A stretch of 35,806 bases of DNA from Streptomyces mesophilus. Lineage in GTDB: Bacteria; Actinomycetota; Actinomycetes; Streptomycetales; Streptomycetaceae. Positions 16,185 to 24,123 of this stretch are shown piece after piece. How positions within the stretch are numbered: position 1 is the stretch's first letter; each line of letters begins with the position of its first letter. The DNA is taken from assembly GCF_011044995.1 (NCBI RefSeq), contig NZ_JAAKZW010000058.1, forward strand, positions 1-35,806, given 5' to 3'. The notes below the pieces were generated by a model, which worked only from the letters and a program-made list of their open reading frames with translations, had not been told where the DNA came from and made no database searches. Both the position numbers and the translations under genes were made by a program.

Positions 16185-18125
16185 ATGTCGGGATTCGGGC
16201 TTGCGCGGCTGGTCGCGATAGCGGTCAGCGTGGGTTTCTCCTACGGCGGATTCATCGGAATCGCGCGGTCGGACGACCCGGGCGGCCGCAAGATGGTGGC
16301 GTTCGCCCTGCTTGCCTGTCTGCTCCTGCTGCATCTGTACAACTGTGTCAGGCGTCCGGATGGCAGCGCGCCCCGGGCTTGGCAGGTGACGCTGGTTCTC
16401 CAGACCGTACTGACGGCGGCCGGTCTGTATTGGTTCGCCGGTACCTGGTACGGCAATACGGGGTTCCTCGCGGCCGCCGTCCTGCTGCTGGTCCGGCCCG
16501 CCGCGCTGGGGTGGGCGGGTTTCGGAGTCGTCGTCTTTGCCCAGTTCCTGTCGGGTCTTGAGGTCACCCCCACGGTCTGGGACGCCCTCTATCTGGCCCT
16601 CGGCCACACGGCTTTCGTGGGCCTGGCCCTCTATGGCGTAGCACGCTTCGCCGACCTCGTCGTCGGTATGGCAAGCACCAGGACTGCGCTGGCCGACGCA
16701 GAAGTCGCCCGCCAACGGATCGCCTTCGCTGATCAGCTCAACACCCGTGTCGGCACCTCGCTGGCCGATGTCGTCCGCCACGGCGAAGCCGTCCGACAAG
16801 CCGTCCCGGACGCCCACGAACGGCTGGAGGCGAGCTTGGCGACGGCGCGGGCGGCGCTGACGGAGACCAGGTCGCTGGCGCACTCGCACCGGGGCGGTGC
16901 TCCCGTGGGTACGACGGCAGCTGACGATCTGACCGCAGCTGGAGTGACCAGACTTGGGCTGGCGGTCATGGCGTTGATGCTGTTGACCAACCCGACCCGG
17001 GACATCTTGGTATCGGGCGAGTCGGCGGGCCGCGTCTTGCTCTACTTCGTGGCGCTGGCCGTCTTCTCGGGGTTCTTCGTGTGGTGCTGCTACCTCGCGG
17101 GCGGCGGGCGGACACGGCACTGGCAGCTCGCGCTGGCCGGGGCGTTCGCCGCAGCCCTGGTCCCCGGGTTGGTTTTCGACCCTGCGCTGTGGTGGCTACG
17201 GCTCTTCCTGCCGGCACTCACGCTCGTGCTGCTGCGCGGTTGGGCGCGGTGGATCGTGACCGGCCTGCTGGTGGCCCAGGACCTGGTCACGCTGCTGGGT
17301 TGGGGATTCACGCTGCATGGTGAGACGGTTGTCGACCAGAGCTACCAAATGGTGTGGATCGGTGAGCGGGCTCTGGTGATCTTCGGCTTCGTCACGATGG
17401 GACGGCTCACGCGCGAGCTGAGCGCGGCGCGGGCCGAGCTTGCCAGGACCGAGGTGGCCCGTGAACGACTGAGGTTCGCCCGCGACCTGCACGACTTGCT
17501 GGGACTCAGCCTCTCGGTGATAGTCCTCAGATGCGAGCTGGCGTTCCGACTGCTCGGCCGTGACCGTCGACGCGCGCTGGCGGAACTGGACGAGGGCATG
17601 GCCGCCGCCCGCCAGGCCATCAGCGACATCGACAGCGTGGCCGCCGGCTATCGGGAGATCTCGCTACCTGACGAGCTGGCTTCCGCCAAGGCCGCACTCA
17701 CCACCGCGGGCCTCGCCGTGAACGGGAATGTCGAGGACCTGCCGCTGACCGCGCGACAGAGCGAAGTCCTGGCGATCGTGCTGCGTGAGGGCGTCACCAA
17801 CATCCTGCGCCACAGCAACGGGCGTCGTGCGACGATCGACGCTGCCGTGGTGGAGGGCCAGGTGCTGCTGCGACTGGGCAACGACGGACTGCGCACCGAT
17901 GACGTCTCACCGGGCGCGGGCCTGGAAAACCTGAGGCACCGCCTGGAGACCGTCGGCGGCCGGCTGACCGGCGAAGCCTCGGACTGCGCCTACGTGTTGA
18001 CGGCCCGTATCCCGCTAGAGCCAGCCCTGGTCGGTAGCGATACGGATCGCGTCGATGCGGTTGCGAGCGCCGAGCTTCATGACGGCGGACGAGAGGTAGT
18101 TGCGGACGGTTCCGCGGCTCAGTGA
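16185..18125 (+). CDS. NarL-type sensor histidine kinase with duplicated halves
   Basis: A 646-aa membrane kinase built as a tandem repeat. Half one has about five transmembrane helices (residues ~7-160) and then a coiled segment EVARQRIAFADQLNTRVGTS (173-192) aligned with the dimerisation domain but with Asn186 in place of the phospho-acceptor His. Half two has about five more helices (~250-410), then EVARERLRFARDLHDLLGLS with the true acceptor His436 (HisKA_3 type), and the HATPase region: N-box around EGVTNILRHSNG, then GNDG and GAGLENLRHRLE. It autophosphorylates His436 and should pass phosphate to the regulator encoded at 18015-18620. The last ~40 residues lie antisense to that gene and look unlike a kinase tail. 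The start has no strong ribosome site. Confidence 0.9.
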   Translation: MSGFGLARLVAIAVSVGFSYGGFIGIARSDDPGGRKMVAFALLACLLLLHLYNCVRRPDGSAPRAWQVTLVLQTVLTAAGLYWFAGTWYGNTGFLAAAVLLLVRPAALGWAGFGVVVFAQFLSGLEVTPTVWDALYLALGHTAFVGLALYGVARFADLVVGMASTRTALADAEVARQRIAFADQLNTRVGTSLADVVRHGEAVRQAVPDAHERLEASLATARAALTETRSLAHSHRGGAPVGTTAADDLTAAGVTRLGLAVMALMLLTNPTRDILVSGESAGRVLLYFVALAVFSGFFVWCCYLAGGGRTRHWQLALAGAFAAALVPGLVFDPALWWLRLFLPALTLVLLRGWARWIVTGLLVAQDLVTLLGWGFTLHGETVVDQSYQMVWIGERALVIFGFVTMGRLTRELSAARAELARTEVARERLRFARDLHDLLGLSLSVIVLRCELAFRLLGRDRRRALAELDEGMAAARQAISDIDSVAAGYREISLPDELASAKAALTTAGLAVNGNVEDLPLTARQSEVLAIVLREGVTNILRHSNGRRATIDAAVVEGQVLLRLGNDGLRTDDVSPGAGLENLRHRLETVGGRLTGEASDCAYVLTARIPLEPALVGSDTDRVDAVASAELHDGGREVVADGSAAQ

Positions 18126-18620
18126 CAGGATCTGCGCGATCTCGTCGGCCTCGGCGCCGGTGGCTGCGGCGCGCAGCACGTCGATCTCTCGGTCGGCCAA
18201 CGGGTTCTCGGCGCGCTCCAGTTCGGCCAGTGCAAGCTGCGGGTCAACGACGCGCTCGCCCGCCACTGCCTTGCGGATCGCGTCGATGAGGTCGTCGGCC
18301 GGAGCGTGTTTGAGCAGGAAGCCGGACACACCTGCGGCCAAAGCCCTGCGCAGGTAGCCAGGCTTCCCCACGCCGGTGAGGATGACCGTACGGCAAGCGG
18401 GGAGCTTTGCGCGCAGGTCGGCGGCGGCGGTGAGGCCGTCGCGGCCGGGCAGGTCGATGTCCAACACCGCCACGTCCGCCCCTGTCTCCACCGCCAGCTC
18501 CACGACCTGGTCGCCACGCTCGACCGAGCCGACGACGTCGAGATCGTCCTCGAGACCGAGGACGGCACTCAGCGTCTCCCGAAGGATCGGAACATCCTCG
18601 GCGACGATCACACGGATCAT
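18015..18620 (-). CDS. NarL/DesR-type response regulator
   Basis: A 201-aa regulator. The receiver domain (1-120) has the acidic pair Glu8/Asp9, phospho-acceptor Asp54 in VLDIDLPG, Thr82 and Lys104. The LuxR-type HTH (about 140-200) carries LADREIDVLRAAATGAEADE and then LSRGTVRNYLSSAVMKLGAR. Probable partner of the histidine kinase at 16185, but arranged tail-to-tail with a 111-bp overlap instead of the usual same-strand operon. The ATG is embedded in a 17-bp palindrome (18619-18635), a likely autoregulatory site. Divergent to the reductase gene at 18720, with only 99 bases between, so that gene is an obvious candidate target. Confidence 0.92.
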   Translation of the reverse strand: MIRVIVAEDVPILRETLSAVLGLEDDLDVVGSVERGDQVVELAVETGADVAVLDIDLPGRDGLTAAADLRAKLPACRTVILTGVGKPGYLRRALAAGVSGFLLKHAPADDLIDAIRKAVAGERVVDPQLALAELERAENPLADREIDVLRAAATGAEADEIAQILSLSRGTVRNYLSSAVMKLGARNRIDAIRIATDQGWL

Positions 18621-18635
18621 GTGAATCCTTCACAT
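18619..18635. promoter_or_regulatory. 17-bp palindrome at the response-regulator start
   Basis: ATGTGAAtccTTCACAT is a perfect inverted repeat of two 7-bp arms around 3 bases, overlapping the start codon of the minus-strand regulator and lying about 85 bases upstream of the divergent reductase gene. Shape and place fit a dimeric operator, most simply for the regulator itself. Confidence 0.5.
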
Positions 18636-18719
18636 CGAGCTGGTGACTGCCTGCACTACCTGCACATACTGCCGGATTGCGAGTCTGGAGCCGCATCGAA
18701 GACGGCTAGGAGACAAGCC

Positions 18720-19265
18720 ATGCGGAAGATCATCGCATCGACGTACGCCACGTTGGATGGATTCATCGACAACCCCCACGGATGGTCGCTCGCCTACTCC
18801 AACACCGAGTCGGAGGCTTACGCGTGGGAGATGATCCAGGGGTGTGACGCGCTGCTGCTCGGTCGCGTCACCTATGAAGCCATGGCCGAGGCCTGGCCAC
18901 ACATGAGCGGCAGCCCGTTCGCCGACCATGTGAACGCGATCGCGAAGTATGTGGTCGCCTCGCAGCCCGTCGACACTTCAGCGTGGGGCCCGACCACAGT
19001 CATCCCGAGCGACGAACTTGTTGCCCAGGTCAAGGCGCTCAAGGAAGAGGACGGCGGCGACATCCTCATCTGGGGCCAGGGCCGACTGACCGACTCCCTC
19101 GCCCATGGTGATCTGCTCAACGAGTACCGCATCTGGGTCTTTCCTGTGCTGAAGGGCTCGGGAAAGGCACTGTTTCGCGAGGAGAGCGCCACCAGCGTCG
19201 AATACGGCGGCACCACACCCTTCTCGACCGGCTCGGTCGTCCATACCTACCGTCTCCTTCCCTGA
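18720..19265 (+). CDS. DHFR/RibD-C family reductase 1
   Basis: A 181-aa protein of the dihydrofolate-reductase-like family (RibD C-terminal domain): MRKIIASTYATLDGFIDNP at the start, then LLLGRVTYEAMAEAWP, a DILIWGQGRL nucleotide-binding glycine loop and FPVLKGSGKALF. Members are NADPH-dependent and often annotated as deaminase/reductases; the true substrates are mostly unknown. ATG with AGGAG 7 bases upstream. The frame stays open further upstream but over the response-regulator gene, so the internal ATG is correct. Two more members of the family lie at 23232 and 24124. Confidence 0.88.
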   Translation: MRKIIASTYATLDGFIDNPHGWSLAYSNTESEAYAWEMIQGCDALLLGRVTYEAMAEAWPHMSGSPFADHVNAIAKYVVASQPVDTSAWGPTTVIPSDELVAQVKALKEEDGGDILIWGQGRLTDSLAHGDLLNEYRIWVFPVLKGSGKALFREESATSVEYGGTTPFSTGSVVHTYRLLP

Positions 19266-19332
19266 CGAGGCTTCGCCCCAAGGCGGCTGCCGCCGTATCC
19301 GGTTCACCACCCGATCTCACCAAGGAGCCACG

Positions 19333-20100
19333 TTGCGCGTCACCGCTTCCACCCTGTCCCTCACCGTTGCCGACGTGGACAGCTCCAGCGACTTCTTCTG
19401 CACCCACCTCGGCTACCGGGTCGCCATGGCCGACACCGGCTTCGTATCCCTGACCCGCGAAGACGCCGCCGATCTCGTTCTGCTGCGCCGCGGCACCGAG
19501 GTACTCCCGCCCGAGCAGCGTGACCAGCAGGCCGCCGGACTGATCCTCGCCCTCACCGTCACCGGCATCGAAGATGAGGACAGACGCCTGCGCGCGGCGG
19601 GCGCCCCCATCACCATGCCGCTACGCGAAGAGCCTTGGGGCGAGCGGCTGTTCCAGCTGACCGACCCGAACGGAGTCGTCGTTCAGCTCGTCCAATGGGC
19701 CACCCCCGAGGCGTCGCCGCGTCCCTCCATACATGTGATCAGCCCCACCGACGAGAACGTCACCGAGTCCCCCGGCGCCCGCATGACGGGCCTCGCCGCC
19801 CCCAGCCGCGGCAGCACTGAACTCAGCACCTGGACCGTCGTGATGAAGGCCGGCCAGAGCGGCCCCGAACATGCCATCAGCCGCGAACAGGTCTGGACGG
19901 TGACCGCCGGCGCCCTCGAGGTCACCTGCGATGGCTCCACCGAGAAGGTCATGGCCGGGCAGACCTTCATCCTTCCGCCGGGCGCAGTCCGCCGGATCAA
20001 CGCCCCGCAGGCGGCCGAGGCCCTCGTCGCCATGCGCTCGGACGGCGTGGCCTCCGTCCCCGGCACCGAGGACACTCGCGCCCTGCCCTGGGCCCAGTGA
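19333..20100 (+). CDS. VOC (glyoxalase-like) domain fused to a cupin
   Basis: A 255-aa two-domain protein. TTG start five bases after AAGGAG. The N-terminal half (1-128) is a VOC/glyoxalase fold: LSLTVADVDSSSDFFCTHLG, then GLILALTVTGIEDEDRRLRA and the closing LFQLTDPNGVVVQLVQW. The C-terminal half (about 155-245) is a small cupin: AGQSGPEHAISREQVWTVTA, GALEVTC, AGQTFILPPGAVRRI. Only some usual cupin metal ligands are present (His and Glu in the first motif; none obvious in the second), so metal binding is uncertain. Both domains bind small molecules, suggesting a resistance, sensing or isomerase role. It starts 67 bases after reductase 1 and may be co-transcribed. Confidence 0.85.
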   Translation: MRVTASTLSLTVADVDSSSDFFCTHLGYRVAMADTGFVSLTREDAADLVLLRRGTEVLPPEQRDQQAAGLILALTVTGIEDEDRRLRAAGAPITMPLREEPWGERLFQLTDPNGVVVQLVQWATPEASPRPSIHVISPTDENVTESPGARMTGLAAPSRGSTELSTWTVVMKAGQSGPEHAISREQVWTVTAGALEVTCDGSTEKVMAGQTFILPPGAVRRINAPQAAEALVAMRSDGVASVPGTEDTRALPWAQ

Positions 20101-20129
20101 CCGCCCCGAACCTGATCGCCCAACGCACG

Positions 20130-20282
20130 GCCTGGCCAGCCCTCTAAGAACGCCTGCGGGCCAACACCATGCCCGTCGCCTCCGCGATCTACCAGGACGA
20201 CATGTATCTCGAGGCCGACCTATGGAAGTCGACCTCCACCCCGACGCGCTGCCGCGCGATCCACTCCGGCACACCTTTATAG
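20130..20282 (+). pseudogene. Remnant of an alpha/beta-hydrolase (iminopeptidase-like) 3' region
   Basis: The frame through ATG 20169 reads ERLRANTMPVASAIYQDDMY and then LEADLW before it degrades. This matches the remembered block of proline-iminopeptidase-like hydrolases in which V-P-V-A-A-A-x-Y-x-D-D-M-Y-V precedes the C-terminal His. A TAA lies just upstream of it in frame and no catalytic Ser region is present. A 37-codon open frame could be expressed, but I read it as a dead fragment. Confidence 0.45.
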
Positions 20283-20324
20283 ATCCCCAACGAGACGCGA
20301 CATTTCGCATTCTAGGAGGTTCTG

Positions 20325-21170
20325 ATGCCCGCCCCTCGTACGTGGTTCATCACTGGAGCCAGCCGCGGCTTGGGCCACGCGTTCGCTGTCGCCGCGCTGG
20401 AGCGCGGTGACCAGGTGGTGGCCGCCGCCCGAAGTGTCACCCAGGATCACTTCGACCAGCGGCACTCCGACCGGCTGCTCACCCTGAACCTGAATGTGAC
20501 CGACCGACCGGCCGTACTGGCCGCCATATCCACTGCGGTTGAGCACTTCGGCCGGCTGGACATCGTGCTCAACAACGCCGGGACGATGTCCTCAGGCATG
20601 GTCGAAGAGTTCACGGAAGCCGAGGCGCGCGCCCAGATGGAGGTCAACTTGTTCGGCGCGCTGTGGGTCAGCCAGGCCGCCCTGCCGCATCTTCGCGACC
20701 AAAAAGGCGGGCACATCGTGCAGATCTCCAGCATCGCCGCTCTCGGGGGCTTCCCGACCACCGGGATGTACAGCGCGAGCAAGTTCGCCTTGGAGGGCAT
20801 GACCGAGGCACTGGCGATGGAGGCCGCGGCATTCGGCGTCAAGGTCACCATCGTCCAGCCCGGCGGCTACTGGACGGACCTCTACGCCAGCATGACCTCC
20901 ACCTCCCCGCTCGAACCGTACGGTCCACTACGCGAGGAGATCACCAGGCAATGGGCCGAGGGCTCGGTCGACAGCAGTCCCGAGGCGGCGGCCGCGGCGA
21001 TGCTGAAGCTGGTGGACAGCAAGAACCCGCCCTTGCGATTGCTGCTCGGCAGCATGGTCTACGACCTCGCCTTCGACATCTCCTGCCGGCGGATGGCCGT
21101 CTGGGAGGGCTGGGAGCAGGTCAGCCGGGCCGCCGAGCGCCCCGTCCCTGCCCCTGCCCAGATCGCCTGA
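20325..21170 (+). CDS. Short-chain dehydrogenase/reductase (classical SDR)
   Basis: A 281-aa oxidoreductase. ATG with a full AGGAGGT ribosome site. Cofactor motif TGASRGLG (about 10-17), with an Arg after strand 2 (AAARS) that suggests NADP(H) preference. NNAG loop, then the catalytic set Ser136 (ISSIA), Tyr149 and Lys153 (YSASK), and the PGG after strand 6. Length and C-terminal helices fit the subfamily that reduces ketones or aldehydes with loose specificity. It sits in the series of redox and detoxification genes after the two-component pair, 224 bases after the VOC-cupin gene, with a hydrolase remnant between. Confidence 0.92.
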   Translation: MPAPRTWFITGASRGLGHAFAVAALERGDQVVAAARSVTQDHFDQRHSDRLLTLNLNVTDRPAVLAAISTAVEHFGRLDIVLNNAGTMSSGMVEEFTEAEARAQMEVNLFGALWVSQAALPHLRDQKGGHIVQISSIAALGGFPTTGMYSASKFALEGMTEALAMEAAAFGVKVTIVQPGGYWTDLYASMTSTSPLEPYGPLREEITRQWAEGSVDSSPEAAAAAMLKLVDSKNPPLRLLLGSMVYDLAFDISCRRMAVWEGWEQVSRAAERPVPAPAQIA

Positions 21171-21287
21171 CCGTCGTGTCTACCTCAACATCGATGGTCA
21201 CTGAAGGAGACCAACGGCGCATATTCCAGATCGATCCGGTCAGTTACGCGGCACTCTGAGCCCCCGTCCGCACTATCTAGGAGAGTC

Positions 21288-21683
21288 ATGACAAGTAGGT
21301 TCACCGAGTTGGTCGTTGACTGCCACGATCCGGAGAGGCTCGCTGCCTTCTGGTGCGAAGTCCTGGACTTCAAAATGATCGACCGCGGCGACGGCAGGGT
21401 CGAGATCGGCTCCTGGGTGCCGACCGTCGAGGATGTCCGGGCCCGCCAGATGCCACCCACCCTGCAGTTCATCCAGGTACCCGAGGGCAAGACCGTCAAG
21501 AACCGGCTTCACCTCGACGTCAGCCCGATCGACGACAGCACCGAGGACGAAGCGACCAGGCTGCTCGGCCTCGGCGCCACCACGACGGATGTAGGCCAAG
21601 GCTCAGACCGAAACTGGGTGGTCATGGCAGACCCCGAGGGCAACGAGTTCTGCGTCCTACGCACCCTGGCACCGCAGAACTAA
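21288..21683 (+). CDS. VOC family protein (glyoxalase-like)
   Basis: A 131-aa single VOC-type protein: TELVVDCHDPERLAAFWCEV, LDFKMIDRGDGRVEIG, KNRLHLDVSPID and the closing NWVVMADPEGNEFCVLRT. The two half-modules each give one beta-alpha-beta-beta-beta unit. Length and motifs resemble Glyoxalase_6-type proteins that bind drugs or small aldehydes; the exact activity is open. ATG after CTAGGAGAG. Independent of the VOC domain at 19333, from which it differs clearly in sequence. Confidence 0.87.
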   Translation: MTSRFTELVVDCHDPERLAAFWCEVLDFKMIDRGDGRVEIGSWVPTVEDVRARQMPPTLQFIQVPEGKTVKNRLHLDVSPIDDSTEDEATRLLGLGATTTDVGQGSDRNWVVMADPEGNEFCVLRTLAPQN

Positions 21684-21770
21684 GCGGCGAGGCGCGCCCA
21701 CACCCCGCCCCACACCGCAACCCTCACGTTGCCGAGAAGACCTCAATCTGTGCCCCCGGAGGGAATCGCC

Positions 21771-22772
21771 GTGACTGGCATACACGAGAACACTGCGGCA
21801 CACACGGCGCGGGAGCCCTACGACGCCGTCGTCATCGGAGGTGGGGCAAGTGGCCTGAGCACCGCCCTGGTCCTGGGCCGCGCCCGCCGAAAGGTGGCGG
21901 TGGTGGACGCCGGGGCGCCGCGCAACACTCCGGCCGCGCACATGCAGGGCTTCCTCTCCCGCGATGGCATGCCGCCCGCCGAACTGCTGGAGGTGGGTCG
22001 GGCCGAAGTCGCCCGCTACGGCGTGGACTTCATCGAGGGGGAAGCCGATCACATCGAGCAGGTGGAGCCGGGTTTCGCCGTGTACCTGGCCGGTGGCCCC
22101 GTGCTGCGTTCCCGGCACGTCGTCCTGGCGAGCGGGCTGCGGGACGACCTGCCGGATATCCCTGGTGTACGGGATCGGTGGGGACGGGACGTGCTGCACT
22201 GCCCGTACTGTCACGGCTACGAGGTCCGCGATCGGGCCTTTGCCGTCCTGTGCACCCACCCGAACTCCGTCAACCAGGCGCTCCTGGTGCGCCAGTGGTC
22301 CGACGATGTCGTCTACATCCCCGCCGACATGCCGCTCACTGCGGACGATCATGAACGGCTGACTGCCCGCGGGATATCGATCGCCACCGCCAGCGCGATC
22401 AGGCAGTTGGTGACGCAGGACGACCGTCTGTCCGGCGTGGAGCTCGCGGACGGAAGCCTCGTACCGTGTGAGGTCGCCTTCCTCTTCCCGCACATGGTGC
22501 CGAACGACGGCGTCCTCGACGGTCTCGGCTGCGCGCGGAACCAGGCCGGCTTTGTTATCACCGACGACGCCGGGCGCACCAGCGCCCCTGGTGTCTGGGC
22601 CGTCGGCAACGTCTGCGATCCGCGCGCGCTGGTCATCTCCGCGGCGGGCGCCGGCGCGGGCGCGGCCTTCGCGCTCAACCACGACTTGGTCGATGCCGAA
22701 GTCGCCAAAGCCGTTCAATCCGCAGTCCGCCCAGCCAGGCGCGCCGTAGGGGTCTCGTCGATCGAGAAGTGA
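21771..22772 (+). CDS. Thioredoxin-reductase-like FAD oxidoreductase with CPYC centre
   Basis: A 333-aa flavoprotein. GTG start behind GGAGGG. N-terminal FAD Rossmann motif YDAVVIGGGASGLSTALVLG (about 18-37), a redox-active Cys144-Pro-Tyr-Cys147 followed by HGYEV, and the second FAD motif APGVWAVGNVCDPRALVISA near the C-terminus. The NADPH domain glycine motif is weakened (AFAVLCTHPNSVNQ where G-G-G-x-S is usual). CPYCHGYE with a poor NADPH site is also a trait of dithiol oxidases that close disulfides in natural products (HlmI/GliT-type) and of stand-alone TrxB-like oxidoreductases, so either role is possible. No dithiolopyrrolone genes are visible here. Confidence 0.87.
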   Translation: MTGIHENTAAHTAREPYDAVVIGGGASGLSTALVLGRARRKVAVVDAGAPRNTPAAHMQGFLSRDGMPPAELLEVGRAEVARYGVDFIEGEADHIEQVEPGFAVYLAGGPVLRSRHVVLASGLRDDLPDIPGVRDRWGRDVLHCPYCHGYEVRDRAFAVLCTHPNSVNQALLVRQWSDDVVYIPADMPLTADDHERLTARGISIATASAIRQLVTQDDRLSGVELADGSLVPCEVAFLFPHMVPNDGVLDGLGCARNQAGFVITDDAGRTSAPGVWAVGNVCDPRALVISAAGAGAGAAFALNHDLVDAEVAKAVQSAVRPARRAVGVSSIEK

Positions 22773-23231
22773 AAGACCTCTGCGTCGGCCGTCGTTGAGC
22801 CGCCGCCACCCGGCCCTGCGAGGTAGCACGCTAGGCCCAAGGTCTGCCTCACGCGCAACTCGCTCTTGCGGTGGCCGATCAGTTCGGGGCGCGTGCCGCC
22901 TTTACACCAGCAATCACATACGTACAGGAAGGCCAAGCCAAGGTGAGCACCGTCTCCGCACACCTCGCCATGGCACTGGCCGGATTCACCGACGGTCCCG
23001 ACCAGAGCCTCAAGCATCCCTTAGCAAGGGCCGGAAGCCCCCCGCTTCCACTGGACGCTCACCCCCGTGAGGGGTACGCGGCCGCACCATGCGATGACCA
23101 CGGAAAGTCGTCGCCCTGCGCGCGGCTGTGGGAGCTCGATGAGAACTACACGATGCAGCAAACGAGTCCACCCCGACCCGCGGGGCGACCGTTCGTCAGG
23201 CTTTCAGAATGCGCGAAGCAGGAGGAGCGAC
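22773..23231. other. Intergenic region with a possible gene fragment
   Basis: From about 22871 a GTG-started frame has protein-like composition for some 45 codons (VADQFGARAAFTPAITYVQE, then STVSAHLAMALAGFTDG) before dissolving into improbable sequence. It may be a remnant. There is otherwise nothing I can name. The last 20 bases carry the GGAGGAG ribosome site of the next gene. Confidence 0.3.
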
Positions 23232-23879
23232 ATGAGCCAGTTGTTGCGGGTCCAGAACTTCACCGTCTCGAGCGACGGGTTCGGCGCCGGCGAGGGCCAG
23301 AGCCTCGAGAAACCGTTCGGCCATGCCGATCCCGGGAACTTGCTCGCCTGGGCCTTCGCCACCGCCCACTCACCCATCCCCCGCTCCGAACCCGGTGGCA
23401 GCCGAGGTCTGGACGACTACTTCACGCGTGACTGGGCCCGCAACATCGGCGCCGAGATCATGGGCCGCAACAAGTTCGGGCCACACCGTGGGCCCTGGCG
23501 GGACCACGAGTGGCAGGGATGGTGGGGTGACGAGCCCCCCTTCCACACACCGGTGTTCGTGATGACGCACCACAAACGCCCCTCGTTCACGCTCTCCGAC
23601 ACCACCTTCCACTTCGTCGACGACGACCCGGCCACGGTGCTCGCCCAGGCGAAGGAGGCAGCGCAGGGCCAGGACGTCCGGCTCGGGGGTGGGGCCACGC
23701 TCATCCGGCAGTTCCTCGAGGCCGACCTCCTCGACACTCTGCATGTGGCGGTCGCACCGATGAAGCTCGGCACCGGGGCCCGACTGTGGGAGTCCCCCGA
23801 TGAGTTGCTCGACCGGTTCCACCAGGACGTCGTGCCCAGCCCGAGCGGCGTGACGCACCACCTGTTCTGGCGGAAGTGA
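23232..23879 (+). CDS. DHFR/RibD-C family reductase 2
   Basis: A 215-aa member of the DHFR-like reductase family, with ATG after GGAGGAG. Recognisable blocks: LRVQNFTVSSDGFGAGEGQS, GAEIMGRNKFGPHRGPW, PVFVMTHHKRP, DVRLGGGATLIRQFLEADLL and VAVAPMKLGTGARLW. The GGGATLIRQFL loop holds the nucleotide phosphate site of the family. It is longer than reductases 1 and 3 because of a Gly/Trp-rich insertion around residues 85-100, the layout of the long DHFR-like subgroup. No signal peptide. Substrate unknown. Confidence 0.87.
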   Translation: MSQLLRVQNFTVSSDGFGAGEGQSLEKPFGHADPGNLLAWAFATAHSPIPRSEPGGSRGLDDYFTRDWARNIGAEIMGRNKFGPHRGPWRDHEWQGWWGDEPPFHTPVFVMTHHKRPSFTLSDTTFHFVDDDPATVLAQAKEAAQGQDVRLGGGATLIRQFLEADLLDTLHVAVAPMKLGTGARLWESPDELLDRFHQDVVPSPSGVTHHLFWRK

Positions 23880-24070
23880 GGCCGAACCAGCCAGCCCGCG
23901 CGAGCTCCATCACCGGCGCCCGCGGCATTGATGGGGATCTGCGAAATGGCCGCAGTCACTCAGGCGCAGGCTTCCCGTTGAATGCGGGCACCTGAGGGGC
24001 GGACAGGGCACCCATCCAGCATGCGCGTGACGTGCATCACATTGGTTATGGCGATGACCTTGCCCGCTCA

Positions 24071-24122
24071 GTGTGGTCCATGCAGGCGCAACCACAGATT
24101 GTCAGTCACGAAGGGACCACAC
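24071..24122. promoter_or_regulatory. Inverted repeat spanning the reductase 3 ribosome site
   Basis: GTGTGGTCC (24071-24079) is the exact reverse complement of GGACCACAC (24114-24122), which abuts the GTG start at 24124 and covers part of its purine-rich ribosome site. It could be an operator pair or an RNA stem that hides the ribosome site; the 34-nt spacing makes both possible. Confidence 0.35.
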
Positions 24123-24123
24123 C

